Source of the DNA: VMCP01 sp964408945
GTDB taxonomy: Bacteria; Bacteroidota; Bacteroidia; NS11-12g; UBA955
NCBI GenBank assembly: GCA_964408945.1
Contig: CAYPBJ010000006.1
Coordinates: 30,147 to 94,146 of the forward strand
Direction of reading: 5' to 3'
DNA: 64,000 nucleotides
Shown here: positions 46,401 to 54,745 of the stretch, in pieces
How the letters are laid out: each line of letters starts with the position of its first letter
Numbering within the stretch: the stretch's first letter is position 1
The notes under the pieces: model-generated
The model's database searches: none
What the model saw: only the letters and a program-made list of their open reading frames with translations
Told to the model about the DNA's origin: nothing
Made by a program: the position numbers and the translations under genes

Positions 46401-46748
46401 TTAAAAAGGAATAAAAACGAAACGTGTGAATTCGCCTTTCAACCAAAGTACGCAGTAATTCTTTTTGGCGTCGCCGTAGGCTTTTTTAAAGTCGGCTAAC
46501 TTATCTTCTTGAATGATGTTCAGTTCAACCAATCGTTCAATGGTGGTTGCATTGATGCTGTAAGGAAAACCAAATTCGGTTCGATCAAAAAGAAGTTCGC
46601 CAATGCGAGCATTTTCTTGATGAGCAACAAAAATGGGATATTCAGAGAATTTTGCCTCTATAATATCATTGCTCACTTCTTTTAACTCAGCAGATAATCC
46701 TTTAAGTTGTTTTTTGAGTTCGTCAAGCGCTTGTTTTAGTTCGTCCAT
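46401..46748 (-). CDS. Uncharacterised 115-aa protein with N-terminal coiled coil
   Basis: A 115-aa soluble protein. Residues ~1-33 form a heptad-type helix (L-K-Q-A-L-D-E-L-K-K-Q-L-K-G-L-S-A-E-L). The remainder has a mixed alpha/beta pattern ending W-L-K-G-E-F-T-R-F-V-F-I-P-F. I do not recognise a family. It starts 1 bp after the stop of the BNR-repeat gene upstream on the - strand and precedes the GT2 gene, so the three are probably co-transcribed. Confidence 0.75.
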   Translation of the reverse strand: MDELKQALDELKKQLKGLSAELKEVSNDIIEAKFSEYPIFVAHQENARIGELLFDRTEFGFPYSINATTIERLVELNIIQEDKLADFKKAYGDAKKNYCVLWLKGEFTRFVFIPF

Positions 46749-46749
46749 A

Positions 46750-49230
46750 TCACCTTATGATGAATTTTTGTGTAGATGTGCCATGTGCAGCATTCACCTT
46801 CACAAAATAAACACCCTTTTTCCAATTTTCGGTTTTTATGATGCAATCATACTGTTGATTTCCTTTTTCATCGGCAATGAGTTGCCCATTCGAGTTGAAA
46901 ATCACGTATGATTGTATGGGTTGATTGGATTCCACCCTCAAAGAAGCTCCAATTTCTGCGGGATTTGGAAACAATCTTAACAACGGTTTTACGGGTTGAT
47001 TGCTGGCTGTTTTGACGTCTTTCAATTTGAGGTACCACATTCCACGACCGTGAGTGAATGCGAATAGAGCACGATCTTTCAATCTGATTTTCACCTCGTG
47101 AACGGCCACGTTGGGTATACTCATTTCTTTTTGCCACGTTTGGCCACCATCCATGGTATAATACAATCCAAAATCTGTGGCAGCAAAAATGTAGTGTTCA
47201 GGGCTCCAGGGATCAACAGCTATAGAATTCACAGGCAAGCCAGGAGGTAAATTCCCTGAAATATTTTCCCAGATGGGTTTTGAATTGCTGTCCAAACCAG
47301 AAACCTTCCAAACACGACCTTGTAAACTATAATTGCTGAATGCTACAAATATTTGATAGGGATTCGAAGGATTTACTTCGATGAAATTCAAGAAATCATT
47401 GGTCACCGGAGTAGGAACGCTCGCATTGAAACTTACTTCAGTACCAATTTTATTTGCCGCACTTTCCAATTTATATAGTTGTGCAGAACCACCACCGTAA
47501 TAAAGTACAGGATTATCGCCAGAACTTACGCCCATTGCTTTGATTGAAGACCTGTTGGTTTTGTTGGTTTTTTCCCAACTTCCACCGCCGTCAATGCTTC
47601 TGTAAACTCCTCGGTTGGTTCTGTAAAACAGCAAATATTCATCGTATTCGCTCATGGTGTAAGCATTGATGAAAGATACTCCATCGCTTGAAAAGGCGGG
47701 GTCGCCAATTGATTCAGTGTAGTCATTGGCAGTATTGAATCCAACAACTCTGCGAATACCCTCATTTTGGGTGGACAGATAAGCAATGTTTCCAGTTTGT
47801 TGGCCTACATGGCAATAAGCCCCATCACCTCCAAAAATGTACTGGGTCACCAAACGATTGCTGGCTGTGTGTGTGCCGTTATCTTGAGCTCCCGCAATGG
47901 CTTGAAGGGTCTTATAGCCTTCGCCACCGGCATAAAACTGAGTTACTCTATAACCGTTATTTAAGTTTTCTAGAATGGCCGATTGTCCCCATTTGCAACG
48001 GTACATTCCACCGTCAGTACCAATAATATACTCACCGGGGGTTTGATTGAAGTTTGCAAAGCTGTGATGATCTGCATGGCTTCCTGAAATGCTGTTCCAG
48101 TTTTTTCCGCCGTTGGAAGAATAGGCTGAGTATACTCCACCCGCAACCACTTGGTTAGAATCGTTTTTCCCAGCGCCTAGCATTACGCAATAAGCTTGAT
48201 ATCCTGCTCCTATTTGAGAAGGAATGGTTCTCTCAGTCCAGGTTCGTCCACCGTCAGAGCTTTTGTAAAATGCCACCGGTGGATCAGAGAATCCCAATCC
48301 CTCGAAAAGAGCATAAACCACATTCGGGAATTTTTCGCAAGCAGCCAGCTGAATTCTTCTAAAAGATGCTGGTCTACTGGGAAACGAAACTCCGCTCCAA
48401 GTTCCTGGATTTCCGCTGCTATCAGAAGCATAAACGCCGTTTGATTGCATGGAAATCAAAATCCTGCCTTTTGGCAAAACTAAAATATCATTGACCTGTT
48501 TGTTGGCGCCATTGTAGGCAATTGACCAAGTCTGACCGCGGTCTTGTGAACGGTAAAGTCCGTGTGTATGAGTACCCACAAAAAGGGTGCTGCTATCGTC
48601 TAAGCTGTGTGCTATATCCCAAATGGCATTCATGCCTCCAAGTCCAACGGTAGAACTCAATTGAGTAAATGATTTCCCTCTGTTGGTCGACATGAAAACG
48701 CCTTCGCCTTCAACATCGGCGCTGTTGGCGCGGCTTTCACCTGTGCCGTAATAAATGGTGTTTGCATTGAACGGATTCGAAGTTATTGCGCTAGCCATCA
48801 ACGAAGTTTCATGGTCATTGATAGGCGCCCAAGATTTTCCTTTGTCGTTTGATTCCCAAATTCCGCCAGAGATGGCGCAAGCCAAAATATGATTGTCAGT
48901 GGCTGGGTCAATCCACAATGAACGTGTTCTTCCTCCGATGGCACGAGGGCCAAGCTCAATGATGGTATCAAAAATGGGAGAATTGCCGCGTTTCCCAAAA
49001 TTTTGCTGTTTACGGTCCCATTCTTGCCATTTTGTGCGCATGAAAGTAGGAATTTGTCCGTTCGCATCCCTTTTCTCTTCCAACCACTGACTGAAATAGC
49101 CAGGGTGCTCGGCTCTCAGGGGCTTTATTTTTTCGGGGGATAATTTAATCCCCACCCAACCCAAACCGGAAATGATGAGCGACACTGATAAAACTGAAAC
49201 GAACGAAGATGACCGTAAAATCCTTAACAT
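46750..49230 (-). CDS. BNR/sortilin-like beta-propeller protein with T9SS type A C-terminal domain
   Basis: An 826-aa secreted protein with an N-terminal hydrophobic signal segment (V-S-V-L-S-V-S-L-I-I-S-G-L-G). The body has many Asp-box/BNR motifs (S-x-D-x-G-x-T-W forms such as S-Q-D-R-G-Q-T-W, S-S-D-G-G-R-T-W and T-M-D-G-G-Q-T-W), as in sortilin/Vps10 and exo-sialidase propellers. The last ~80 residues are a T9SS type A sorting domain (R-L-F-P-N-P-A ... G-V-Y-F-V-K-V ... Q-K-F-I-I-R). No sialidase Arg triad was identified, so enzymatic activity is not claimed. A -7 element (TATATTTG on the - strand, 49238-49245) lies 7 nt before the ATG. Confidence 0.92.
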   Translation of the reverse strand: MLRILRSSSFVSVLSVSLIISGLGWVGIKLSPEKIKPLRAEHPGYFSQWLEEKRDANGQIPTFMRTKWQEWDRKQQNFGKRGNSPIFDTIIELGPRAIGGRTRSLWIDPATDNHILACAISGGIWESNDKGKSWAPINDHETSLMASAITSNPFNANTIYYGTGESRANSADVEGEGVFMSTNRGKSFTQLSSTVGLGGMNAIWDIAHSLDDSSTLFVGTHTHGLYRSQDRGQTWSIAYNGANKQVNDILVLPKGRILISMQSNGVYASDSSGNPGTWSGVSFPSRPASFRRIQLAACEKFPNVVYALFEGLGFSDPPVAFYKSSDGGRTWTERTIPSQIGAGYQAYCVMLGAGKNDSNQVVAGGVYSAYSSNGGKNWNSISGSHADHHSFANFNQTPGEYIIGTDGGMYRCKWGQSAILENLNNGYRVTQFYAGGEGYKTLQAIAGAQDNGTHTASNRLVTQYIFGGDGAYCHVGQQTGNIAYLSTQNEGIRRVVGFNTANDYTESIGDPAFSSDGVSFINAYTMSEYDEYLLFYRTNRGVYRSIDGGGSWEKTNKTNRSSIKAMGVSSGDNPVLYYGGGSAQLYKLESAANKIGTEVSFNASVPTPVTNDFLNFIEVNPSNPYQIFVAFSNYSLQGRVWKVSGLDSNSKPIWENISGNLPPGLPVNSIAVDPWSPEHYIFAATDFGLYYTMDGGQTWQKEMSIPNVAVHEVKIRLKDRALFAFTHGRGMWYLKLKDVKTASNQPVKPLLRLFPNPAEIGASLRVESNQPIQSYVIFNSNGQLIADEKGNQQYDCIIKTENWKKGVYFVKVNAAHGTSTQKFIIR

Positions 49231-49237
49231 ATATCTA

Positions 49238-49245
49238 CAAATATA
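49238..49245 (-). promoter_or_regulatory. -7 promoter element of the BNR-repeat gene
   Basis: The - strand reads TATATTTG, an exact -7 match, 7 nt before the ATG; transcription probably begins almost at the start codon. Confidence 0.5.
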
Positions 49246-49318
49246 GCCAATTAGCCATTAATTGAAGGTCTGCAAATGATCAGGAAGTTAAGCATGACAA
49301 CCTTTTTACATTTTTACT

Positions 49319-49326
49319 TACCTTCG
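49319..49326 (+). promoter_or_regulatory. -7 promoter element of the 49345 hydrolase gene
   Basis: TACCTTCG lies 18 nt before ATG 49345 and supports that start over in-frame upstream ATGs at 49276 and 49294. Confidence 0.4.
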
Positions 49327-49344
49327 AATTTCATTCTAAATCAA

Positions 49345-50541
49345 ATGAGAAAAGTATTTAAAGTATCGTTGGTAATTGCCGTATTGATTCTGTTGATTTC
49401 CTTGCTGAGACTGTCGCCATTTGGCTATCTTATTAAAGGTGTCCGAATGTCTTATCTCCAAGGAGAGTCCTCCGCTCACCCCACTGATTGGTACGGATTT
49501 AACCTGCGCACGGTTGAAAAAGGTTCCACAACCAACGGAAAAATCGTCAAACTCTCCAACAGATTTGATTATAAACTCTCCAAAAAGTTGGTAAATGAAC
49601 TCGAGAAAACCAATTCAGCTTCCTATCTCATCTACCGCAACGATACACTCATTTGCGAAAAATACTTCAACGGCTACTCCGATAGCCACCGAACCAACAG
49701 TTTCTCAATGGCCAAATCCATCATGGCCTTGATGGTTCAAAAAAGCATTCAAGAGGGTTATATTTCTTCTTGGGATGAAAAAGCCGTTAAATTCATACCC
49801 TGGTTAACTGAAACCGCTCAACTCGCCCCCAAAAAGTCAGAGAGCGAACAATTTGTACAAAACCTCACCCTCCGACATCTCATCACCATGACCGCAGGAT
49901 TGGACTGGGATGAAAGCTATGTTTCTCCTTGGGGAGTCACCGCAAAGGCCTATTATTCAGACGACGTGGAAGGAGTTATGCACGGCGTTCCCCTGATGCG
50001 CGAACCCGGCACTCACTGGCAATATCAAAGCGGCGCCACTCAATTGCTCACCTTCTGTTTGATGCAAGCCCTACAGAATCCCCCAAATAACTTACCGGTT
50101 TATAACTCCATTTCGTCGTATTTCTCAGACAAATTCTGGAAGCCCCTCAACATGGAAGCCGATGCCTACTGGTCACTCGACCATGAAAACGGCAAAGAAT
50201 TGGGCTACTGCTGCTTCAATGCCATCAGCCGAGATTTCGGCCGCTTAGGACTTTTGGCTCTCCACCAAGGACATTGGAACGGTCAACAAATCATAGACTC
50301 CACCTTCTTTACACTGGCCACCCAACCTTGGAAGCACATCAACTACGGACACGGTTTCTGGATCAGTCCAAACACGCCCACTCCCTTTTATTACTACCAA
50401 GGACTCAAGGGCCAATACATCTGCGTCATCCCTTCAAAAAACACCGTCATTGTCCGCACCGGAAACGGCGTTAACAAAGGCGACGGCACCGACAAAGTCC
50501 ACGACTGCGTAAAAACCTACGTGGAAGAGGCTTTTAGATAG
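49345..50541 (+). CDS. Class C beta-lactamase-like serine hydrolase, membrane anchored
   Basis: A 398-aa protein. Residues ~8-22 form an N-terminal membrane anchor. The serine hydrolase fold has the S-x-x-K motif at 121-124 (S-M-A-K), a Tyr in W-Q-Y-Q-S-G in place of Y-x-N, and a C-terminal H-G-F-W/ R-T-G-N-G region. Such proteins act on D-Ala-containing peptides or esters; substrate not determined. The start at 49345 is chosen because a -7 element at 49319-49326 lies inside the longer alternative. The stop TAG is the first TAG of a TAGTCCA heptamer array, preceded by AGA as in the aconitase gene. Confidence 0.88.
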   Translation: MRKVFKVSLVIAVLILLISLLRLSPFGYLIKGVRMSYLQGESSAHPTDWYGFNLRTVEKGSTTNGKIVKLSNRFDYKLSKKLVNELEKTNSASYLIYRNDTLICEKYFNGYSDSHRTNSFSMAKSIMALMVQKSIQEGYISSWDEKAVKFIPWLTETAQLAPKKSESEQFVQNLTLRHLITMTAGLDWDESYVSPWGVTAKAYYSDDVEGVMHGVPLMREPGTHWQYQSGATQLLTFCLMQALQNPPNNLPVYNSISSYFSDKFWKPLNMEADAYWSLDHENGKELGYCCFNAISRDFGRLGLLALHQGHWNGQQIIDSTFFTLATQPWKHINYGHGFWISPNTPTPFYYYQGLKGQYICVIPSKNTVIVRTGNGVNKGDGTDKVHDCVKTYVEEAFR

Positions 50542-50625
50542 TCCATAGTCCATGGTCCATAGTCCATGGTCCGTAGTCCATAGTCCATAGTCCATAGTTC
50601 ATAGTCCACAGACTACCGACCGTAC
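50539..50625. repeat. TAGTCCA heptamer array after the hydrolase gene
   Basis: About twelve 7-bp units of the form TAGTCCA with variants (TGGTCCA, TAGTCCG) start with the hydrolase stop codon and run to 12 bp before the convergent VOC gene stop. The last units change to GACTACC, the opposite-strand version. Confidence 0.9.
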
Positions 50626-50630
50626 ACAAT

Positions 50631-51038
50631 TTATTCAGTAGGAAATTTCGACATATCCATGAAGAATATTTCCCAAGTGTGGCCATCAAAATCTTCGATG
50701 GTTCTTTGGGTCATAAAACCGTAATCGCGCATTTCGCTGGGTTCAATTCCTCCGGCTTTAAGTCCGTTATCCATCATTTGATGAACCTCTTCAATACTGT
50801 CCAGCGACAAAGAAAAAAGGCCAGCAATTTTTGAATTGGTATCGGCAATGGGCTTATCGGTAAAACTTGAAAACTTTTCGTGATTGAGCAACATCACGTA
50901 AATATTTTCGCTCCAAACCATACACTTTGCAGTGTCATCGGAGAATTGAGGGTTGTTCACAAATCCCATGGCACTGTAAAAGTCCATTGATTTTTGAAGA
51001 TCTGTAACGGGTAGATTGAGGAAGATTTGTTTTGTCAT
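50631..51038 (-). CDS. VOC family (glyoxalase/bleomycin-resistance-like) protein
   Basis: A 135-aa protein with the VOC fold of two beta-alpha-beta-beta-beta modules. It begins M-T-K-Q-I-F-L-N-L-P-V-T-D-L-x-x-S-M-D-F-Y and ends D-F-D-G-H-T-W-E-I-F-F-M-D; the Glu in this last strand is the usual metal ligand. Relatives in Bacteroidota are annotated as glyoxalases or lactoylglutathione-lyase-like enzymes, substrate unknown. The reading frame continues upstream through an open heptamer array, but the ATG at 51038 matches the family start. Its probable -7 element is about 157 bp away, beyond the array. Confidence 0.9.
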   Translation of the reverse strand: MTKQIFLNLPVTDLQKSMDFYSAMGFVNNPQFSDDTAKCMVWSENIYVMLLNHEKFSSFTDKPIADTNSKIAGLFSLSLDSIEEVHQMMDNGLKAGGIEPSEMRDYGFMTQRTIEDFDGHTWEIFFMDMSKFPTE

Positions 51039-51178
51039 ATTGGGTATTGGGTATCGGGTTTCGGGTATCGGGGGTCGGGGGTTCAAAGTCCAAAGTCCAA
51101 AGTCCGTGGTCCGTGGTCCATAGTCCGTGGTCCATAGTCCGTGGTCCATAGTCCGTGGTCCATAGTCCGTGGTGGCTT
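51039..51178. repeat. Heptamer arrays directly upstream of the VOC gene
   Basis: TATCGGG-type units (51041-51080) are followed by AAAGTCC, then TAGTCCG/TGGTCCA-type units to about 51175. On the - strand, the array occupies the space between the putative VOC promoter and its ATG. Both strands are open in most frames. Confidence 0.9.
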
Positions 51179-51194
51179 AAAAAAAATTGGAGAC

Positions 51195-51202
51195 CAAAGT
51201 TA
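51195..51202 (-). promoter_or_regulatory. -7 promoter element probably serving the VOC gene
   Basis: The - strand reads TAACTTTG, an exact consensus -7 element, inside a ~60-bp non-repeat island (51179-51241) that is bounded by an inverted repeat AAATTGGAG / CTCCAATTT (51184-51192, 51233-51241). Confidence 0.45.
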
Positions 51203-51241
51203 AAACAATGTTTCCATTATTTCTTCTCTGAGCTCCAATTT

Positions 51242-51590
51242 GGGTATCGGGTACCAAGTACCGGGTGCCAGGTATCGGGTCTCGGGTCGCGGGTCGCGGG
51301 TCTCTAGCCCCTCGTCACTCGTCACTCTTCACTCGTTACTCGTTACTCGTTACTCGTCTCCAGCCCACCGACTACAGACTACCGACTACCGACTACGGAC
51401 TACCGACTACGGACTACCGACTACCGACTACAGACTACGGACTACGGACTACCGACTACGGACTACCGACTACGGACTACCGACTACGGACTACCGACTA
51501 CCGACTACCGACTACCGACTACCGACTACGGACTACGGACTACAGACTACCGACTACAGACTACGGACTACAGACCACCGACTACCGACT
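51242..51590. repeat. Large heptamer array between the VOC promoter and aconitase
   Basis: Units of TATCGGG type (51242-51300) are followed by ACTCGTT/ACTCGTC type (51308-51358) and then about thirty units of GACTACC/GACTACGG type (51366-51590). The last unit supplies the aconitase stop codon (CTA on the + strand). No gene is present; the open frames here encode only T-T-D-Y-R-L-P-type repeats. Confidence 0.92.
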
Positions 51591-54008
51591 ATCTAACCGA
51601 TTTCCTAATAATATTCAACGCCCCACCTTCCTTGAACCACTCGATTTGTTNNNNNNNNNNNNNNNNNNNNNNNNNNNNNNNNNNNNNNNNNNNNNNNNNN
51701 NNNNNNNNNNNNNNNNNNNNNNNNNNNNNNNNNNNNNNNNNNNNNNNNNNACCGATTTCCTAATAATATTCAACGCCCCACCTTCCTTGAACCACTCGAT
51801 TTGTTGATCGTTGTAGCTGTGGTTTACGGTGATGGTTTCTGAGGTGCCGTTGTCGTGGTGTAGAACCATTTGCAAGGGCTTGCCTGGGGCGAACTCGGTT
51901 AATCCGATGATGTCGATGTTGTCGTTTTCTTGGATTTTGTCGTAGTCTGATTTGTCTGCGAACGTTAATGCCAACATGCCTTGCTTTTTCAAGTTGGTTT
52001 CGTGGATACGTGCGAAAGATTTTACCAATACTGCACGAACCCCTAAATGACGAGGCTCCATGGCTGCGTGCTCGCGTGATGAACCTTCACCGTAGTTTTC
52101 GTCACCCACTACAACGCTTCCTACACCCGCTGCTTTGTAAGCGCGCTGAGTGTGAGGCACTGCACCGTATTGTCCGGTCAATTGGTTTTTCACTTCGTTG
52201 GTTTTTTCGTTGAAGAAGTTTACTGCACCAATCAACATGTTGTCAGAAATATTGTCAAGGTGTCCGCGGAATTTCAACCAAGGACCCGCCATCGAAATGT
52301 GGTCAGTGGTGCATTTTCCTTTGGCTTTGATCAACAATTTCATTCCTTTTAAGTCAGTGCCTTCCCAAGCTTGGAAAGGATCTAGCAATTGCAAACGCTT
52401 GCTTGATGGGTCAACCGCTACTTTTACACCGCTTCCGTCTTCGGCGGGTGCTTGGTAACCTGCATCTTCTACGGCGAAACCGTTGCTTGGCAATTCGTCG
52501 CCGGTTGGAGGATCTAATTTTACTTGCTCACCGTTTTCGTTGGTTAGAGTATCGGTCAAAGGATTGAAGGTCAAATCACCGGCAATGGCCAAGGCGGTAA
52601 CCAATTCAGGAGATCCTACGAAAGCGTAGGTATTTGGATTTCCGTCGGCACGCTTTGCGAAGTTTCGGTTGAACGAGTGAACGATGGTGTTTTTCTCTTG
52701 TTTTTCAGCGCCCATACGGTTCCACATACCAATGCAAGGACCGCATGCGTTTGCGAAAACTTTGGCACCAATTTTATCAAAGGTATCTAAGAAGCCGTCG
52801 CGCTCAATGGTGTAACGCACTTGCTCAGAACCTGGAGTGATGGTGAATTCGGCTTTGGTTTTCAAGTTCTTTTCAGAAACCTGTTTTGCCAAACTAACCG
52901 CTCTTGAAATGTCTTCGTAAGAGGAGTTGGTACAGCTACCAATCAAACCTACTTCCACTTTGGTGGGCCAGCCATTTGCAGCGGCAACTTCTTTCATTTT
53001 AGATATAGGCGTAGCCAAATCGGGAGTGAAAGGACCGTTCAAATGCGGTTCTAATTCATTCAAGTTGATTTCAATAACTTCGTCGAAGTATTTTTCGGGA
53101 TTCGCATAAACGTCCGCGTCAGCGGTCAAATGTTCACGAATGCCGTTGGCCAAATCAGCCACATCGGCGCGGCCGGTGGAGCGCAAGTAGCGTTCCATGC
53201 TGTCGTCGTAACCGAAGGTAGAAGTTGTAGCTCCAATTTCGGCACCCATGTTTGCAATGGTTCCTTTTCCTGTGCAGCTCATAGAGGTAACTCCTTCGCC
53301 AAAATATTCAACAATGGCACCGGTTCCACCTTTAACGGTAAGAATGCCGGCCACTTTTAAGATAACGTCTTTGGGTGCTGTCCAACCGTTCAATTTGCCG
53401 GTTAATTTTACACCAATCAATTTAGGCCACTTTAGCTCCCAAGGAAGTCCCGCCATCACGTCGCAAGCGTCAGCGCCGCCTACACCAATGGCAATCATAC
53501 CCAAACCACCCGCGTTTACGGTGTGAGAATCGGTACCAATCATCATTCCCCCGGGAAAAGCGTAATTCTCAAGCACCACTTGGTGAATGATACCCGCACC
53601 GGGCTTCCAGAAGCCAATTCCGTATTTGTTTGAAACCGAAGCCAAGAAATCATAAACTTCCTTGCTCTCGTTGTTGGCCATGTTTAAATCTTCTTCTGCA
53701 CCGTTTTGAGCGGTGATCAAGTGATCGCAATGCACCGTTGAAGGCACTGCAGCCTGAGGGCGACCCGCCTGCATGAATTGCAACAAAGCCATCTGAGCCG
53801 TTGCATCTTGCATCGCAACACGGTCTGGGGCGAAATCAACGTAATCTGCTCCGCGCTTAAAATTTTGACTTACAGGATTTTCCCACAAGTGGTTGTACAA
53901 AATTTTCTCAGACAAGGTCAATGGGCGACCCAACAACTCTCTCGCTGCCTTTACTCGTTCAGGCATGCGGTCATAAACGGATTTGATTACATCAATGTCA
54001 AAAGCCAT
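51589..54008 (-). CDS. acn: Aconitate hydratase (frame interrupted by an assembly gap)
   Basis: The TCA-cycle enzyme converting citrate to isocitrate. Read from 54008 leftwards, the frame is intact to the gap. If the 55-bp duplicated flank is merged, the frame continues through K-S-V-R to TAG at 51589-51591, giving 754 aa, the usual length of the mitochondrial-type enzyme. [4Fe-4S] ligand motifs G-S-C-T-N-S-S and N-A-C-G-P-C-I-G are present, as are the active-site S-R-E-H-A-A and the substrate-binding S-F-A-R-I-H. As deposited, the frame reads through N into a wrong C-terminus. The stop is the first TAG of the adjacent heptamer array on the - strand. Confidence 0.95.
51651..51750. other. 100-N assembly gap with duplicated flanks inside aconitase
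   Basis: Exactly 100 N. The 55 bases before it (51596-51650) are repeated directly after it (51751-51805), so the contigs overlap and the gap is artificial. The 155-nt insertion is not a multiple of three and breaks the aconitase frame. Confidence 0.97.
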
Positions 54009-54097
54009 AATAAAAAATTTTACGCGAATGTCGTGAATTTTTACCTATTTTTCTACCTTTTGCGACCATCAATGTCTATTATTCGACATCTTTGCAT

Positions 54098-54715
54098 ATG
54101 CTTTCTTCTGGGGATGCTTTGACCGCGCCGCGAATTGTACTGGGAATCGATCCGGGTACCAATCTCTTGGGCTATGGCATCATCAAAGTGACCGCAGGAC
54201 ATGTAGAATTGCTGGGCTTGGGTGTGGTTCGACTGGGGAAGATCACCGATGCCGGTGAAAAATTGCACCATATTTACGAGAAAATTGGCGGACTCATTGA
54301 CGGTTTCGAAGCCACCGAAGTGGCCATTGAAGCACCCTTTTTTGGAAAAAACGTTCAAAGTATGCTCAAACTTGGGAGGGCACAAGGGGTGGCCATCGCA
54401 GCAGCGATATCTCGAAAATTGCCCGTCTTTGAATACGTCCCCCGAAAAATAAAACAAAGCATTTGCGGCAATGGAAATGCTTCCAAAGAGCAAGTTTTGG
54501 CCATGCTTCAAATGCAGTTTAAATTTGAAACTCAGCCCGAAACCATGGATGCTTCCGACGGATTGGCGGCCGCTCTCTGTCATGTTTATCAGTTTCAACC
54601 CAGAGCGTTCGGCTCGAACAGCACCGCCGTAGGCACATCCTCCAGAAACAATCAAGCGAAAAGCAAAAGCGGATGGGCGCAGTTCGTGAAAGAAAATCCC
54701 GATAGGTTGAAGTAA
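54098..54715 (+). CDS. ruvC: Holliday junction resolvase RuvC
   Basis: A 205-aa RNase H-fold endonuclease that cuts Holliday junctions with RuvAB. Catalytic acids occur in I-V-L-G-I-D-P-G-T, A-I-E-A-P-F-F-G-K-N and D-A-S-D-G-L-A-A-A-L-C-H. The C-terminus is ~25 residues longer than E. coli RuvC, with a Ser/Asn/Lys-rich tail. An in-frame TTG lies 6 bp upstream; ATG 54098 is preferred. A near-consensus -7 element (CATCTTTG, 54087-54094) ends 3 nt before the ATG. It is divergent from aconitase. Confidence 0.94.
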   Translation: MLSSGDALTAPRIVLGIDPGTNLLGYGIIKVTAGHVELLGLGVVRLGKITDAGEKLHHIYEKIGGLIDGFEATEVAIEAPFFGKNVQSMLKLGRAQGVAIAAAISRKLPVFEYVPRKIKQSICGNGNASKEQVLAMLQMQFKFETQPETMDASDGLAAALCHVYQFQPRAFGSNSTAVGTSSRNNQAKSKSGWAQFVKENPDRLK

Positions 54716-54745
54716 ACCTTTTGCCCATTTAAGCGTCTAACAGTT

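Noticed and set aside
50935..51149. Longer N-terminus for the VOC protein
   Set aside because: The extension is entirely translated heptamer array; family alignment starts at MTKQIF (51038).
51240..51807. Proteins with T-T-D-Y-R-L-P repeats
   Set aside because: Open in all frames because of the 7-bp period and crossing an assembly gap; no start context.
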